Of a DNA stretch of 64,000 nucleotides, positions 50,163 through 60,351 are shown in pieces. A program made the position numbers and the translations under genes. Source of the DNA: Sulfurimonas sp. Its GTDB lineage: Bacteria > Campylobacterota > Campylobacteria > Campylobacterales > Sulfurimonadaceae. The DNA is taken from the NCBI GenBank assembly GCA_016744115.1, contig JADGEZ010000001.1, forward strand, positions 80,877-144,876, given 5' to 3'. The notes under the pieces are model-generated. The model did not search any database. It had not been told where the DNA came from and saw nothing but the letters and a program-made list of their open reading frames with translations. Position 1 is the stretch's first letter. Every line of letters begins with the position of its first letter.

Positions 50163-51065
50163 ATGAAAAACATTAATCAAGAACTCATTAACGACATTTT
50201 AGAACACTCTAAAATATCTGATAAAAAACTTTATGGAAAGATACAAGCTTTTTTAGATTTGTATGAAAAGCAAATTAAAATCAATAAAAAACTCAAAAAA
50301 GAAAATAGTTTTTTTTTAGAAAAGTGGGATAAACGAAATAATTCAGAACATGATAAAAAAGACAAAATAATAGAACAACAATCTCGTCTTGCCGCTATGG
50401 GAGAAATAATTGATGCGGTTGCACATCAATGGAAACAGCCTCTCAATGCTATAAGTATGTTAGTTGATATGCTCGAAGATGATTTTAAAGATGGTAGCAT
50501 AAACAATAGCTATATCACTGATTTGAGCTCAACAGTACACCTTCAAATTAATCATATGGTTACCACTCTTAATGAGTTTAGAAATTTCCTTAGACCCTCA
50601 ACGAAAAATGAAAACTTTCATGTAAATACTATTATTCAAAATGTACGAATTTTAATGAAAGATGAGCTTATAACACAAAACCTCTACATTGATCTTGATA
50701 TAGAAGAAGACATTGTAATATTTGGAAATGAAAATGAGCTTAAACACCTTTTTATAAATCTTATAAATAACTCTATTGACGCATTTAATGAACACGATAT
50801 TAGGGAAAGAAAACTTTCTATAAAATGTTTAAGAAAAAATAAACAAGTCATTATAGAAATATTAGATAATGCAGGTGGTATTTCCCCTAAAATAATTGAT
50901 CAAATTTTTAAATCAAATTTTACCACTAAAGCCAAGGGAAAAGGTACAGGTATCGGTCTTTATATGAGTTCAAAGATAGTTGCAAAAAACAATGGAAAGA
51001 TTAGTGTAAGAAATATTGATCAAGGTGCTTTGTTTACTATCTCATTACTAGAGTCAAATATTTAA
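50163..51065 (+). CDS. Soluble sensor histidine kinase
   Basis: AAMGEIIDAVAHQWKQPLNAISM H-box; GKGTGIGLYMSSKIV. Confidence 0.88.
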   Translation: MKNINQELINDILEHSKISDKKLYGKIQAFLDLYEKQIKINKKLKKENSFFLEKWDKRNNSEHDKKDKIIEQQSRLAAMGEIIDAVAHQWKQPLNAISMLVDMLEDDFKDGSINNSYITDLSSTVHLQINHMVTTLNEFRNFLRPSTKNENFHVNTIIQNVRILMKDELITQNLYIDLDIEEDIVIFGNENELKHLFINLINNSIDAFNEHDIRERKLSIKCLRKNKQVIIEILDNAGGISPKIIDQIFKSNFTTKAKGKGTGIGLYMSSKIVAKNNGKISVRNIDQGALFTISLLESNI

Positions 51066-51142
51066 GTTATAATTGCGAACTTAATAACAATTAAATTTCT
51101 AGTAAGAGTGTGTTATTAAAGTTCAAGTTTAAAGGATTCATT

Positions 51143-52804
51143 ATGAATCACATCAAAGAGGGAAAATACAAGCCCTACCCCCAAATAGATTTACCAAATA
51201 GAGTTTGGCCAACTAAAACAATTACTCATGCTCCTAAGTGGTGCAGTGTTGATTTACGAGATGGTAATCAAGCACTTATCAACCCTATGGATATGGACAA
51301 AAAACTTGAACTTTTCACACTCTTACTTAAACTCGGTTTTAAAGAAATTGAAGTTGGATTTCCATCTGCTTCAAAGATAGAGTTTGATTTTTTACGCCGA
51401 CTGGTTGATGATGAACTTATTCCAGATGATGTAACTATTCAGGTTTTAGTTCAAGCAAAAGAGAAACTAATCGCTAAAACATTTGAGTCACTAGAGGGTG
51501 TAAAAAAAGCGACTGTTCATCTTTATAACTCAACTTCTATAGCACAAAGAAAAATTGTTTTTTCTAAGACTGAAGATGAAATAATAGCCCTTGCCTTAAT
51601 TGGCATAGAACTAGTTAAAAAATATGAAAAAAAACATAGTCATAAGATTTTCTTAGAGTATTCTCCTGAGAGTTTTACTGGAACAGAACTAGAATTTTCG
51701 GCTCGTATTTGTAATGCTGTAACGAGTTGCTGGGGTATATCTAATACTCGTAAAGTAATTATCAACCTACCTGCAACTGTTGAGATGTCAACTCCAAATA
51801 TCTACGCTGATCAGATAGAATGGATGGCAAATCACCTTGAGAACCGTGAAAATGTTATTATCTCAACACATACGCATAATGATAGAGGAACTTCTATCGC
51901 TGCAACTGAGTTAGCCCTACTTGCATCAGCCGATAGGGTTGAGGGAACACTTTTAAGCAATGGCGAGAGAACTGGTAATGTAGATATTATAACTCTTGCC
52001 TTAAATATGACAACTCAAGGTCTTGATTCTAAACTAAATTTTTCAAATATAGGCGAAGTTTTAGACATAGTTGAGAGATGTACAGAGATGGATACTCATG
52101 CTCGTCATCCTTATGTTGGAGAACTTGTTTATACTGCCTTTTCTGGTTCGCATCAAGACGCAATAAACAAGGGTTTAGCGTATCAAAAAGCTAAAGAAGA
52201 AGAGTTTTGGGAAGTTCCTTATTTGCCTATTGACCCTGAGGATGTTGGGAGAAATTATGAGTCTATCATCCGTATAAATTCACAATCTGGAAAAGGTGGA
52301 GTAGCTTATATTTTAGAGAAAAACTTTGGCTATCAATTGCCAAAGGCTATGCACCCTGAGATCGGAAATATTATACAAGACTTGAGTGATAGCAAAGGAA
52401 TTGAGCTTAATCCAAATGAGATTTTAAAAATATTTGAAAAAACATATTTTCAAACAAAAAAGCATATAAGTTTAGTGGATTTTACCCATTCTTCAAGCTC
52501 TAAAAATTCCATGTGTGGGTTGAAATATACTTACAATGGAAAAGATATAGTCGCTCAAGGTGAGGGAAATGGTCCTATTGATGCTTGTAAAAAAGCTTTA
52601 ATGAAAAACTATAAAACTGAGTTTATAATAAAATCTTACTCTGAACATTCTTTTGGAGATAAAAGTTCTGCAAAAGCAATAGCCTACATAGAGATACAAA
52701 ACAAAGATGTGTTCTCATGCTTTGGAGTAGGAGCTGATAATGATATTGCCACGGCATCAATCAAAGCACTTTTTTCAGCGCTCAATCGTGCCTTTAAGCA
52801 GTAG
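51143..52804 (+). CDS. leuA: 2-isopropylmalate synthase
   Basis: APKWCSVDLRDGNQALINPMDMDKKLELF; STHTHNDRGTSIAATELALLA; C-terminal regulatory domain. Start at MNHIKEGKYKPYP with AAAGGA upstream. Confidence 0.96.
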   Translation: MNHIKEGKYKPYPQIDLPNRVWPTKTITHAPKWCSVDLRDGNQALINPMDMDKKLELFTLLLKLGFKEIEVGFPSASKIEFDFLRRLVDDELIPDDVTIQVLVQAKEKLIAKTFESLEGVKKATVHLYNSTSIAQRKIVFSKTEDEIIALALIGIELVKKYEKKHSHKIFLEYSPESFTGTELEFSARICNAVTSCWGISNTRKVIINLPATVEMSTPNIYADQIEWMANHLENRENVIISTHTHNDRGTSIAATELALLASADRVEGTLLSNGERTGNVDIITLALNMTTQGLDSKLNFSNIGEVLDIVERCTEMDTHARHPYVGELVYTAFSGSHQDAINKGLAYQKAKEEEFWEVPYLPIDPEDVGRNYESIIRINSQSGKGGVAYILEKNFGYQLPKAMHPEIGNIIQDLSDSKGIELNPNEILKIFEKTYFQTKKHISLVDFTHSSSSKNSMCGLKYTYNGKDIVAQGEGNGPIDACKKALMKNYKTEFIIKSYSEHSFGDKSSAKAIAYIEIQNKDVFSCFGVGADNDIATASIKALFSALNRAFKQ

Positions 52805-52833
52805 TATTTAGGCTCAATAATGATTTAAAGTTG

Positions 52834-52868
52834 CTATTATATAAGTGATTGATTCACTTATATAATAG
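52834..52868. terminator. 15-bp perfect inverted repeat with 5-nt loop between convergent genes
   Basis: ctattatataagtga-ttgat-tcacttatataatag. Confidence 0.6.
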
Positions 52869-52898
52869 ATTGAGATAAGAATACTTTCAAGATCTAAT

Positions 52899-53105
52899 CT
52901 AAGTTCTCGTTTTCATATGAATTGTATAATTTCCAAATTGTTCACTCGAAAAAAATTCGTGTTTATGACAAAAATTTGAATTCATTTTTTGTATCATTTT
53001 TCCAGCTTCTTCTTGAGCCTCTGTTTGAGTTTCATACTCAAAAACTTTTGCCATCCCACTTTTTACAAAACAACTACATCTATTTTGTATCTTAACTTTA
53101 TACAT
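52899..53105 (-). CDS. Small conserved-looking hypothetical protein
   Basis: 68-aa ORF MYKVKIQNRCSCFVKSGMAKVFEYETQTEAQEEAGKMIQKMNSNFCHKHEFF..., AAGGAT upstream, no overlap with other genes. Confidence 0.6.
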   Translation of the reverse strand: MYKVKIQNRCSCFVKSGMAKVFEYETQTEAQEEAGKMIQKMNSNFCHKHEFFSSEQFGNYTIHMKTRT

Positions 53106-53176
53106 AAAAATCCTTTATAGTAATATTTGATTGTAACTATAAATAGTTTAATCAATTCTTGAAATATCTTATAATA

Positions 53177-54028
53177 TTAAATTGTGATTACTGGAGCAAA
53201 CGCTTTTGTACTCACGGTTATTTTTTGACCAGTTTTTAGATTTCTCACTTCGTCTAAGCTTACGACTACCTCAACTACCTGTTGTCCTATGGCGATGACA
53301 GCTATAAAGATTACATCGACTTTCACAATCTCCAAAAGCTCACCCTCAAAGGAAAACTTTTGCGAACCACTTTGTCGTAATAAAATATCTTTTGGTGTGC
53401 CATCATTGATAAGCTTGCCTTGATCTAAAATAACAACTCGTGATGCTAAACGATATATTTCACTAGGCTCATGTGAAACCATGATAGTTGTCATTTCAAA
53501 CTCTCTATGAAGTGCTAATATCTCCTGCTGTAGTTTTTTTCGTATTTGTGTATCAAGTGCTGAGAGTGGCTCATCCATCAGTAAGAGTTTGGGTTTTTGC
53601 ATCATGGCTCGGCATAAACTCACTCTTTGCTTTTGTCCACCACTGAGAGTATTTGGCATTTTGTCTTTGAGCTCACTTAGTTCTGTCATCTCTAAGAGTT
53701 TTGTGCATAGTTTTTTATCTCTTTTTACATATAAAAGATTATCTCTCACACTCATATTTTCAAACAGTGCATACTCTTGAAAAACAAAACCTATTTTTCT
53801 TTTTTGAGATACTAAAAAATTTGTTTCATCTTGCCAAATTTTATTAGAGAACTTAATCCTTCCCTTAGATTCTTCTAGTCCAGCTAAAATTCTCAAAAGT
53901 GTAGTTTTACCACTTCCACTTTTTCCACTCACAGCGAGAAATTCGCCCTCTTTTATCTCAAGATTAACATCTAGCTCCATATCTCCTTGACTGCCATGAA
54001 GCTTTTTATTTATGTTTATACTTAGCAT
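53177..54028 (-). CDS. modC: Molybdate ABC transporter ATP-binding protein
   Basis: SGKSGSGKTTLLRILAGLEES, NTLSGGQKQRVSLCRAMMQKPKLLLMDEPLSALD. Confidence 0.88.
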   Translation of the reverse strand: MLSININKKLHGSQGDMELDVNLEIKEGEFLAVSGKSGSGKTTLLRILAGLEESKGRIKFSNKIWQDETNFLVSQKRKIGFVFQEYALFENMSVRDNLLYVKRDKKLCTKLLEMTELSELKDKMPNTLSGGQKQRVSLCRAMMQKPKLLLMDEPLSALDTQIRKKLQQEILALHREFEMTTIMVSHEPSEIYRLASRVVILDQGKLINDGTPKDILLRQSGSQKFSFEGELLEIVKVDVIFIAVIAIGQQVVEVVVSLDEVRNLKTGQKITVSTKAFAPVITI

Positions 54029-54720
54029 TAAGAAAATCCACCAATTTTTTTACTATGGTTAAATGTATAAACTGCTAAGAGAATAAAAAAACTTATAATG
54101 AGCATCAAAAAACTATAAATATGAGCACCTGTATAGTCCATCATCTCCACCATCTCATAGATTGCTACTGAGGCAACTTTTGTTTCATTTGGAATGCTTC
54201 CTCCAACCATGAGAACAACGCCAAATTCTCCAACAGTATGAGCAAAAGTGATGACAAAAGCCGTTAAAACTGCTGGCTTCATATTTGGCAAAGCAACACT
54301 TATAATTGTTCGTAACTTACTTTTTCCAGCGATATAAGAGGCTTCAAGCATATTTTTATTTATAGATTCAAAACCGCCTTGAAGAGGTTGTACCATAAAG
54401 GGAAGAGAGTAAAAACAACTCGCCACAACAAGCCCTGTAAAGTTAAATACTAACTTCACTCCAAAAACATCTTCAAAAAAAGCCCCAAGTAAAGAATTTT
54501 GAGACAAAGACACTAAGATATAAAAACCTAAAACTGATGGAGGCAAAACTATAGGTAAGGCGGTAAGAGCTTCTATAAATGGTTTATATTTAGAACGAGT
54601 TTGAGAGAGATACCATGCAAGAGGTAAGCTAAAGAAAAATAAGATTAAGGTCGTAATACTTGCTAATTTAAAAGAGAGTAAAAATGGTTCAAATTCTAAA
54701 GAACTTAAAGTTTGCATCAT
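54028..54720 (-). CDS. modB: Molybdate ABC transporter permease
   Basis: LPIVLPPSVLGFYILV...HTVGEFGVVLMVGGSIPNETKVASVAIYEMVE. Confidence 0.92.
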   Translation of the reverse strand: MMQTLSSLEFEPFLLSFKLASITTLILFFFSLPLAWYLSQTRSKYKPFIEALTALPIVLPPSVLGFYILVSLSQNSLLGAFFEDVFGVKLVFNFTGLVVASCFYSLPFMVQPLQGGFESINKNMLEASYIAGKSKLRTIISVALPNMKPAVLTAFVITFAHTVGEFGVVLMVGGSIPNETKVASVAIYEMVEMMDYTGAHIYSFLMLIISFFILLAVYTFNHSKKIGGFS

Positions 54721-55115
54721 GATAAAACCTCACAAATTGATACATCGTTTGCTTTTATGAGGGCTGTTACTGTATCGCCTACTTTAAGGTTCATATTTTG
54801 AGCCGATAAAGCTGTGATGATAGATTCAAATTCCATTGAAGGTGATGTAAGTTCTATGTTACAAAGAAGTTCGCCTTTGTGTATTGATTGTATTTGAGCG
54901 ATTATTTGATTTGAGTAGCTTAATTCTCCACTTAAATTTTTTGCAATTGCTACTGAAATAGGTTTTATATTTAAAGATACTTTTGTTCCAATTATTATAC
55001 TCTCATCTAAATCAAGACTCATCATTTTTAAACTTACATCTCCTAAATCAAAACTCACTATATTTAGACACTCTAAAGTCTGTACACGGCTTAGTGTTGC
55101 TATTAATCTCTTCAT
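54717..55115 (-). CDS. TOBE/Mop-domain protein
   Basis: IKPISVAIAKNLSGELSYSNQIIAQIQSIHKGELLCNIEL...LKVGDTVTALIKANDVSI. Confidence 0.78.
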   Translation of the reverse strand: MKRLIATLSRVQTLECLNIVSFDLGDVSLKMMSLDLDESIIIGTKVSLNIKPISVAIAKNLSGELSYSNQIIAQIQSIHKGELLCNIELTSPSMEFESIITALSAQNMNLKVGDTVTALIKANDVSICEVLS

Positions 55116-55882
55116 AAACTTTTATATCCATAAGAAGAAAATATCTCTTTGGCTTTTTGGCTCAAAACAAACTCATAAAATTTCTTCGCAGCTGTGTTTA
55201 TCTTAGTCTGTTTTATAATCACTATCCCTTGTTGTATTGGCGTATATAAACTACTATCTACCTCAGCCCAATGCTCGTCCTCTTTATAATGTTTCATCTT
55301 TTGAGAGTAAAGTAAAGATTTAGCAACAAAACCTATATCTGTTGCTACCATGGTAAATGATAGCGTTTGAGAAATAGACTCTCCATATACAAATTTAGCC
55401 TGTACTTTTTCTAGTAAATTTGCATTTTTTAAAGCTTCAAAACTCGCATCGCCATAGGGTGCAGTTTTTGGGTTTGCTATTGCAATTTTTTTAATATTTT
55501 TATCGAGCAAAAGAGCTAAGCCTTTTGAGAAATTTTGTTTTTTACTACTTAAGTACGCTAAAGAACCCTCAGCATAAACTTTTACATCACCGAAAGTAAA
55601 TCCATCTTTGTGTAAAAGCCTTGGATACTTCATATTTGCAGACATGAAAATATCAAAAGGAGCTCCATTTTTGATCTGTGCTGTTAATTTACCGCTGCTG
55701 CCTAAAATAATCTTTACATTAATATCAGGATATATTTTAAGAAACTCTTTTTTTATATCCTCCACTGCATAAGAAACATTCGCTGCAACTGCTATATTTA
55801 TGCTTTGAGAGAGTAAAGAACTTGCAAACAATAAAGAAAATATTATATGTATGTAGGCTTTCATGAAGTAAATTATACACAT
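55112..55882 (-). CDS. modA: Molybdate ABC transporter substrate-binding protein
   Basis: Signal peptide, INIAVAANVSYAVEDIKKEF...ILGSSGKLTAQIKNGAPFDIFMSAN. Confidence 0.93.
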   Translation of the reverse strand: MCIIYFMKAYIHIIFSLLFASSLLSQSINIAVAANVSYAVEDIKKEFLKIYPDINVKIILGSSGKLTAQIKNGAPFDIFMSANMKYPRLLHKDGFTFGDVKVYAEGSLAYLSSKKQNFSKGLALLLDKNIKKIAIANPKTAPYGDASFEALKNANLLEKVQAKFVYGESISQTLSFTMVATDIGFVAKSLLYSQKMKHYKEDEHWAEVDSSLYTPIQQGIVIIKQTKINTAAKKFYEFVLSQKAKEIFSSYGYKSL

Positions 55883-55939
55883 ATTTTTTTAGTTTTCTCT
55901 TCTTTGATATAATTTAAAGATAAATATGAAGGAAATTCT

Positions 55940-57280
55940 ATGAAACTCTATGCCCCTTGGGAAAAAGCATTTAACAGAATATCCACCCCATTTGAGCATT
56001 TTATACATGCCCAAACCACTACTGGTATTATCTTAATGTTTATGACTATACTAGCACTTATTCTTGCAAATACCCCATTAACAGAGAGCTATGCTCACTT
56101 TTTTCATACAAAAGTCAATGTTAGCGTTGGATCTTGGTGTCTTGAATACACCATACATCATTGGATAAATGATGGACTTATGGTTATATTTTTTTTCATT
56201 ATTGGACTTGAGATAAAGCGTGAAATTTTAGTGGGCGAACTTTCAGATATAAAGGTTGCTATTTTACCAATTTTAGCGGCTATTGGAGGGATGATTCTCC
56301 CTGCTTTAATCTACTTAATTATAAACAATGGGGAAGATGGTGTTGCAGGTTGGGGAATACCAATGGCTACAGATATCGCTTTTGCTATATCCGCTTTAGT
56401 ACTTTTAGGAAAACGAGTTTCTCCTGCTTTAGTAACTTTTCTTGTTGCTTTGGCTATTGTAGATGATATTGGTGCTGTTATTGTAATTGCCACATTTTAC
56501 ACAGACCAAATTCAGTTTTTACCACTTATGTTAGCTGGAGTTTCTTTTTTAATTATGCTCCTTTTTAATCGTATAGGTATTCACATGATTTTGCCTTATT
56601 TTATCGCAGGCTTATTTATGTGGTTTTTTATGCTTGAATCTGGTGTGCATGCAACTATAGCTGGAGTTATTGCAGCACTCGCTATTCCTTCTAAACCAAG
56701 ACAAACACCTATAGACTTTACAAATCATACACGAAATTCACTCGATGAGTATGATAACTATCCTGTTGCAACGGACAATATGATGCATGAAAAACAAAAA
56801 GCAATTCTTCTCAACATAAAAGATAGGATTGATGCTGTGGGTACACCTGCGTCAAGATTAGAACATGATTTACACCTTCCTGTTTCTTTGATAGTTATAC
56901 CCCTTTTTGCACTTGCAAATGCTGGAGTTTCTATAGATTTTTCTTCTATAGGAGATACAATTATCACACCTGTTTCTTTAGGAATTATTTTTGGTCTCAT
57001 TGTGGGAAAAGTACTGGGTATAGCTGGAGTAGCATGGGTGGCAGTCAAAATGGGTATAGCAAAACTTCCCGAAAACAGTACGATGAGTCAAGTCTTTGGT
57101 GTCGCTTTTCTTGGTGGTATTGGTTTTACTATGTCTATTTTTGTAGCTGATTTAGCATTTGTAGGGGATGAAACACTTGTCTTTCAAGCAAAAGTTGGGA
57201 TTTTAGTCGCTTCACTATTTTCTGGATTATTTGGCTATTTTTGGCTTAAATATACTGCGAAGAACAATACTTTAAGATAA
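55940..57280 (+). CDS. nhaA: Na+/H+ antiporter NhaA
   Basis: GLEIKREILVGELSD, PMATDIAFAISALVLLGKRVSPALVTFLVALAIVDDIGAVIVIA. Confidence 0.96.
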   Translation: MKLYAPWEKAFNRISTPFEHFIHAQTTTGIILMFMTILALILANTPLTESYAHFFHTKVNVSVGSWCLEYTIHHWINDGLMVIFFFIIGLEIKREILVGELSDIKVAILPILAAIGGMILPALIYLIINNGEDGVAGWGIPMATDIAFAISALVLLGKRVSPALVTFLVALAIVDDIGAVIVIATFYTDQIQFLPLMLAGVSFLIMLLFNRIGIHMILPYFIAGLFMWFFMLESGVHATIAGVIAALAIPSKPRQTPIDFTNHTRNSLDEYDNYPVATDNMMHEKQKAILLNIKDRIDAVGTPASRLEHDLHLPVSLIVIPLFALANAGVSIDFSSIGDTIITPVSLGIIFGLIVGKVLGIAGVAWVAVKMGIAKLPENSTMSQVFGVAFLGGIGFTMSIFVADLAFVGDETLVFQAKVGILVASLFSGLFGYFWLKYTAKNNTLR

Positions 57281-57405
57281 AAACACTATAATCAAAAATA
57301 AATTTCTTATACAACCCCATACTAAATAAATAAACTTCTTTAAAATAAAGTTTATCATGGATTGTGTAAAAAGTCTAACACATTAAATTTATTCTACGAG
57401 ACACT

Positions 57406-57927
57406 ATGAAAATAAAACCTATTAATAATGAAAAAACATTTAATGAAAATGTTCTACTTGTTACAAAAACTGATTTAAAAGGTAATATAATTTACGCAAA
57501 TCGTGCATTCATGGATATAGTCCAAATGAATGAAAATATCCTCCTTGGAGCAAATCATAATATTATCCGTCATCCTGATATGCCTAAAATAATTTTTAAA
57601 TTTTTATGGGCTCATCTTCAACGTGGAGAAGAAATTCATGCTTATATTAAAAATATTTGTGCAGATGGCTCTTATTACTGGGTCTTAGCAAATGTCACTC
57701 CCTCTTATGGGATAAAACAAAAAGCTCAAAAAAAAGAGTTTGAAATTGTTGGATACCATTCTTCAAGACGACTTCCAAGTAAAAAAGCGACCGAGATTAT
57801 CAAACCCTTATATGAAAAACTACTCGATGCTGAGAGAAATGGTGGAATAAGTACAAGTGAAAAGATTATGTATGGAATTTTAGATGAAAAAGGAGTTGAA
57901 TATGAAGAGTTTATCCTCTCTCTCTAA
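57406..57927 (+). CDS. PAS-domain protein (Aer-like sensory module)
   Basis: [66 protein letters not shown]. Confidence 0.87.
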   Translation: MKIKPINNEKTFNENVLLVTKTDLKGNIIYANRAFMDIVQMNENILLGANHNIIRHPDMPKIIFKFLWAHLQRGEEIHAYIKNICADGSYYWVLANVTPSYGIKQKAQKKEFEIVGYHSSRRLPSKKATEIIKPLYEKLLDAERNGGISTSEKIMYGILDEKGVEYEEFILSL

Positions 57928-59380
57928 ACTTCATTATGCCAATTATGCCCATTTAGCAGTCATTTCTATTGGCATCATCGTATCTTCGATATTTTTTGAA
58001 TTTAACATAACTATCTTTGTTTTTAATCTCTTAAACATAGCGATTGCAATTTTTGCCTATCAGCAGATTCACATAACAAAGATAAGTATTGCTAGAACTT
58101 CTAAGATTATTCAAACAGCTGCCTTAGAGGGAAATTTTGAAAATCGTCAGCACAGTATAAAAGGTGGAGGAGAACTTGAACTGCTTGCTTGGAATGTAAA
58201 TGATCTTTTTGATCAACTCGAATCAATTCTAAGAGAGATTAATACTTCTATAACTTATGTTTCTCACAACAAATATTACAGAAGAATCTCCAGTATTGGC
58301 TTAAATTTAAATTTTGTTAAAACTGCTCAGCTTATTAACCTTGCCCTTGATGCCATGGAAGAAGAAGCTGAAAAAAGAGAACAAGAAAAATTTTATACAA
58401 ATTTATCAAAAACAGGGAGTGGACTTTTAGCAAACTTTCAAAGTATCCAATCCCAAATCGTTGAGACAAATGAAACCTTAGTAGATTTATCAATAAAAGC
58501 TCAAGAATCTACATCACTCTCTAGATCAAATGCAATAGTTGTAGATACTCTGAATTCTAACTTTGAAAAACTTTCCCAAATTATCCAGCAAAATGATCAT
58601 TCTATTGATGGAGTAAGTACAAAAACAGCAGATATAACTTCTATCATTAACCTTATCAAAGATATTGCAGATCAAACAAACTTACTAGCGCTTAATGCTG
58701 CGATAGAAGCTGCTAGGGCTGGCGAACATGGTCGAGGTTTTGCCGTGGTTGCAGATGAGGTAAGAAAACTTGCAGAGAGAACACAAAAAGCAACAAGTGA
58801 AATTTCTATTTCCATCGCAACCCTGCAGCAAGAAGCATCAGGTATGCTTGAAAATTCAAAAGAACTCACCTCTATTGCAGATCAATCACTAGGAAGTGTA
58901 TCGATGCTTAATGATTCACTTTCCCAATTTACCAGCAGCTCAGAAGAAGTTCTAAGTTCTACAAGATACATGAAAAACAAAAACTTTATAATCCTTGCTA
59001 AGATAGATCATATTTTATTTAAAGCAGATGCCTTAACTCATATGGAGCATGCTAAGTTTAAAGAGTTTTCAGACCACAAATCTTGCCGTTTTGGTAAATG
59101 GTACACCTCTGAGGGCTTAAGTGATTTTGGAGGAGCTCCAAGTTATAAAAAGATTGATGCTCCTCATGCAATAGTGCATCAATCCGTACATAATTCATTT
59201 GCCCTTTTTGATTCTAAAGGCAAAATTTCTCCTACTAATAAAGAGATGATTTATAACTATTTCATTACTATGGAAAATGCTTCAGATGAACTTTTCAATA
59301 TTTTAGATGCTATGCTCTTAGAAGAATCTGCTTATCAAGATAAAAATGTTGGTTTAGGTGAAATGGAGCTATGGGATTAA
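57902..59380 (+). CDS. Methyl-accepting chemotaxis protein with C-terminal CZB domain
   Basis: Two TMs, [44 protein letters not shown], then [19 protein letters not shown]...[12 protein letters not shown]...[10 protein letters not shown]. Start at MKSLSSLSK; track start is 57884. Confidence 0.92.
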   Translation: MKSLSSLSKLHYANYAHLAVISIGIIVSSIFFEFNITIFVFNLLNIAIAIFAYQQIHITKISIARTSKIIQTAALEGNFENRQHSIKGGGELELLAWNVNDLFDQLESILREINTSITYVSHNKYYRRISSIGLNLNFVKTAQLINLALDAMEEEAEKREQEKFYTNLSKTGSGLLANFQSIQSQIVETNETLVDLSIKAQESTSLSRSNAIVVDTLNSNFEKLSQIIQQNDHSIDGVSTKTADITSIINLIKDIADQTNLLALNAAIEAARAGEHGRGFAVVADEVRKLAERTQKATSEISISIATLQQEASGMLENSKELTSIADQSLGSVSMLNDSLSQFTSSSEEVLSSTRYMKNKNFIILAKIDHILFKADALTHMEHAKFKEFSDHKSCRFGKWYTSEGLSDFGGAPSYKKIDAPHAIVHQSVHNSFALFDSKGKISPTNKEMIYNYFITMENASDELFNILDAMLLEESAYQDKNVGLGEMELWD

Positions 59381-59388
59381 AATGCTTC

Positions 59389-60288
59389 TTATCTAAAGAT
59401 AGCTTTATTTCTTCCTGTATCTTTAGCCTCATACATAGCTTTATCAGCTTTTTTAAGTAATAAGTCTAAGGTATTTGTATCTTTAGAAGACTTTGCCATA
59501 CCTCCACTAATGGTAAAGTTTATAGTGATTTTATTATCTATTTCAACCTTACACATCTCTACTGCTAATCTTATCTCTTCGAGATTTTTCACAATCTCTT
59601 CTTCATTAGACACATGGCAAAGCAAGGCAAATTCTTCACCTCCTATCCTACCAAGAATAGAACCCTCTATCATATTATTTTTTACAGTTTCAGTCATCAT
59701 TTTTATAACCTTATCCCCAACTGAATGCCCATAAGTATCGTTAACTTTTTTGAACTTATCAATATCAATCATTATTGCATAAAGATTGTTTTTTAATTTT
59801 TTAAAACTTTTTGTTGCTTCTTGAAAAAATTTTCTTCTGTTGTAAACGCCTGTCATCTCGTCATGAGAGGCTATATACTCTAAATTATCTACAAGGCATT
59901 TAAGTTTAATCTGAGTTTTTACTCGGGCTAAAAGTTCAAGAGACATAAACGGTTTAGTGATATAATCAATTGCCCCTACTTTAAATCCTTCTTCTATCGA
60001 CTCTTCATCTGATTTTGCACTAATAAATATAATAGGTATATCTCTAGTATTACTTTGAGACTTTAAAATACTGCATACTTCATAACCATTCATATCTGGC
60101 ATCATGATATCTAAAAGAATCAAATCAAGTGCTTGCTTTTTTGCTATTTCAATTGCATTTTTTCCATTTTCTGCTATCATAATATCGTATTTTTTACCTA
60201 GTAAATTTGAGAGTATCGTAATATTTGTATTATTATCATCAACAACTAAAATTGTATTTTTTATTCTTTGCTTCATTTCAATTTCCAA
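59389..60288 (-). CDS. Response regulator with GGDEF (diguanylate cyclase) domain
   Basis: ILVVDDNNTN...LILLDIMMPDMNGYEVC; ASHDEMTGVYNRRKF; LGRIGGEEFALL (GGEEF). Confidence 0.95.
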   Translation of the reverse strand: MEIEMKQRIKNTILVVDDNNTNITILSNLLGKKYDIMIAENGKNAIEIAKKQALDLILLDIMMPDMNGYEVCSILKSQSNTRDIPIIFISAKSDEESIEEGFKVGAIDYITKPFMSLELLARVKTQIKLKCLVDNLEYIASHDEMTGVYNRRKFFQEATKSFKKLKNNLYAIMIDIDKFKKVNDTYGHSVGDKVIKMMTETVKNNMIEGSILGRIGGEEFALLCHVSNEEEIVKNLEEIRLAVEMCKVEIDNKITINFTISGGMAKSSKDTNTLDLLLKKADKAMYEAKDTGRNKAIFR

Positions 60289-60351
60289 AATTTCATACCT
60301 TCTATTGCTAGAACAAGCAATCTTTTTATTTTATCTAAAATGTCATTATAT

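Noticed and set aside
49286-50173. Several overlapping ORFs on both strands around the glnA 3' half
   Set aside because: Alternate-frame shadows of glnA; no RBS or family signature.
57335-57356. aaactt...aagttt hairpin downstream of nhaA
   Set aside because: Short AT-only stem, expected by chance at this composition.
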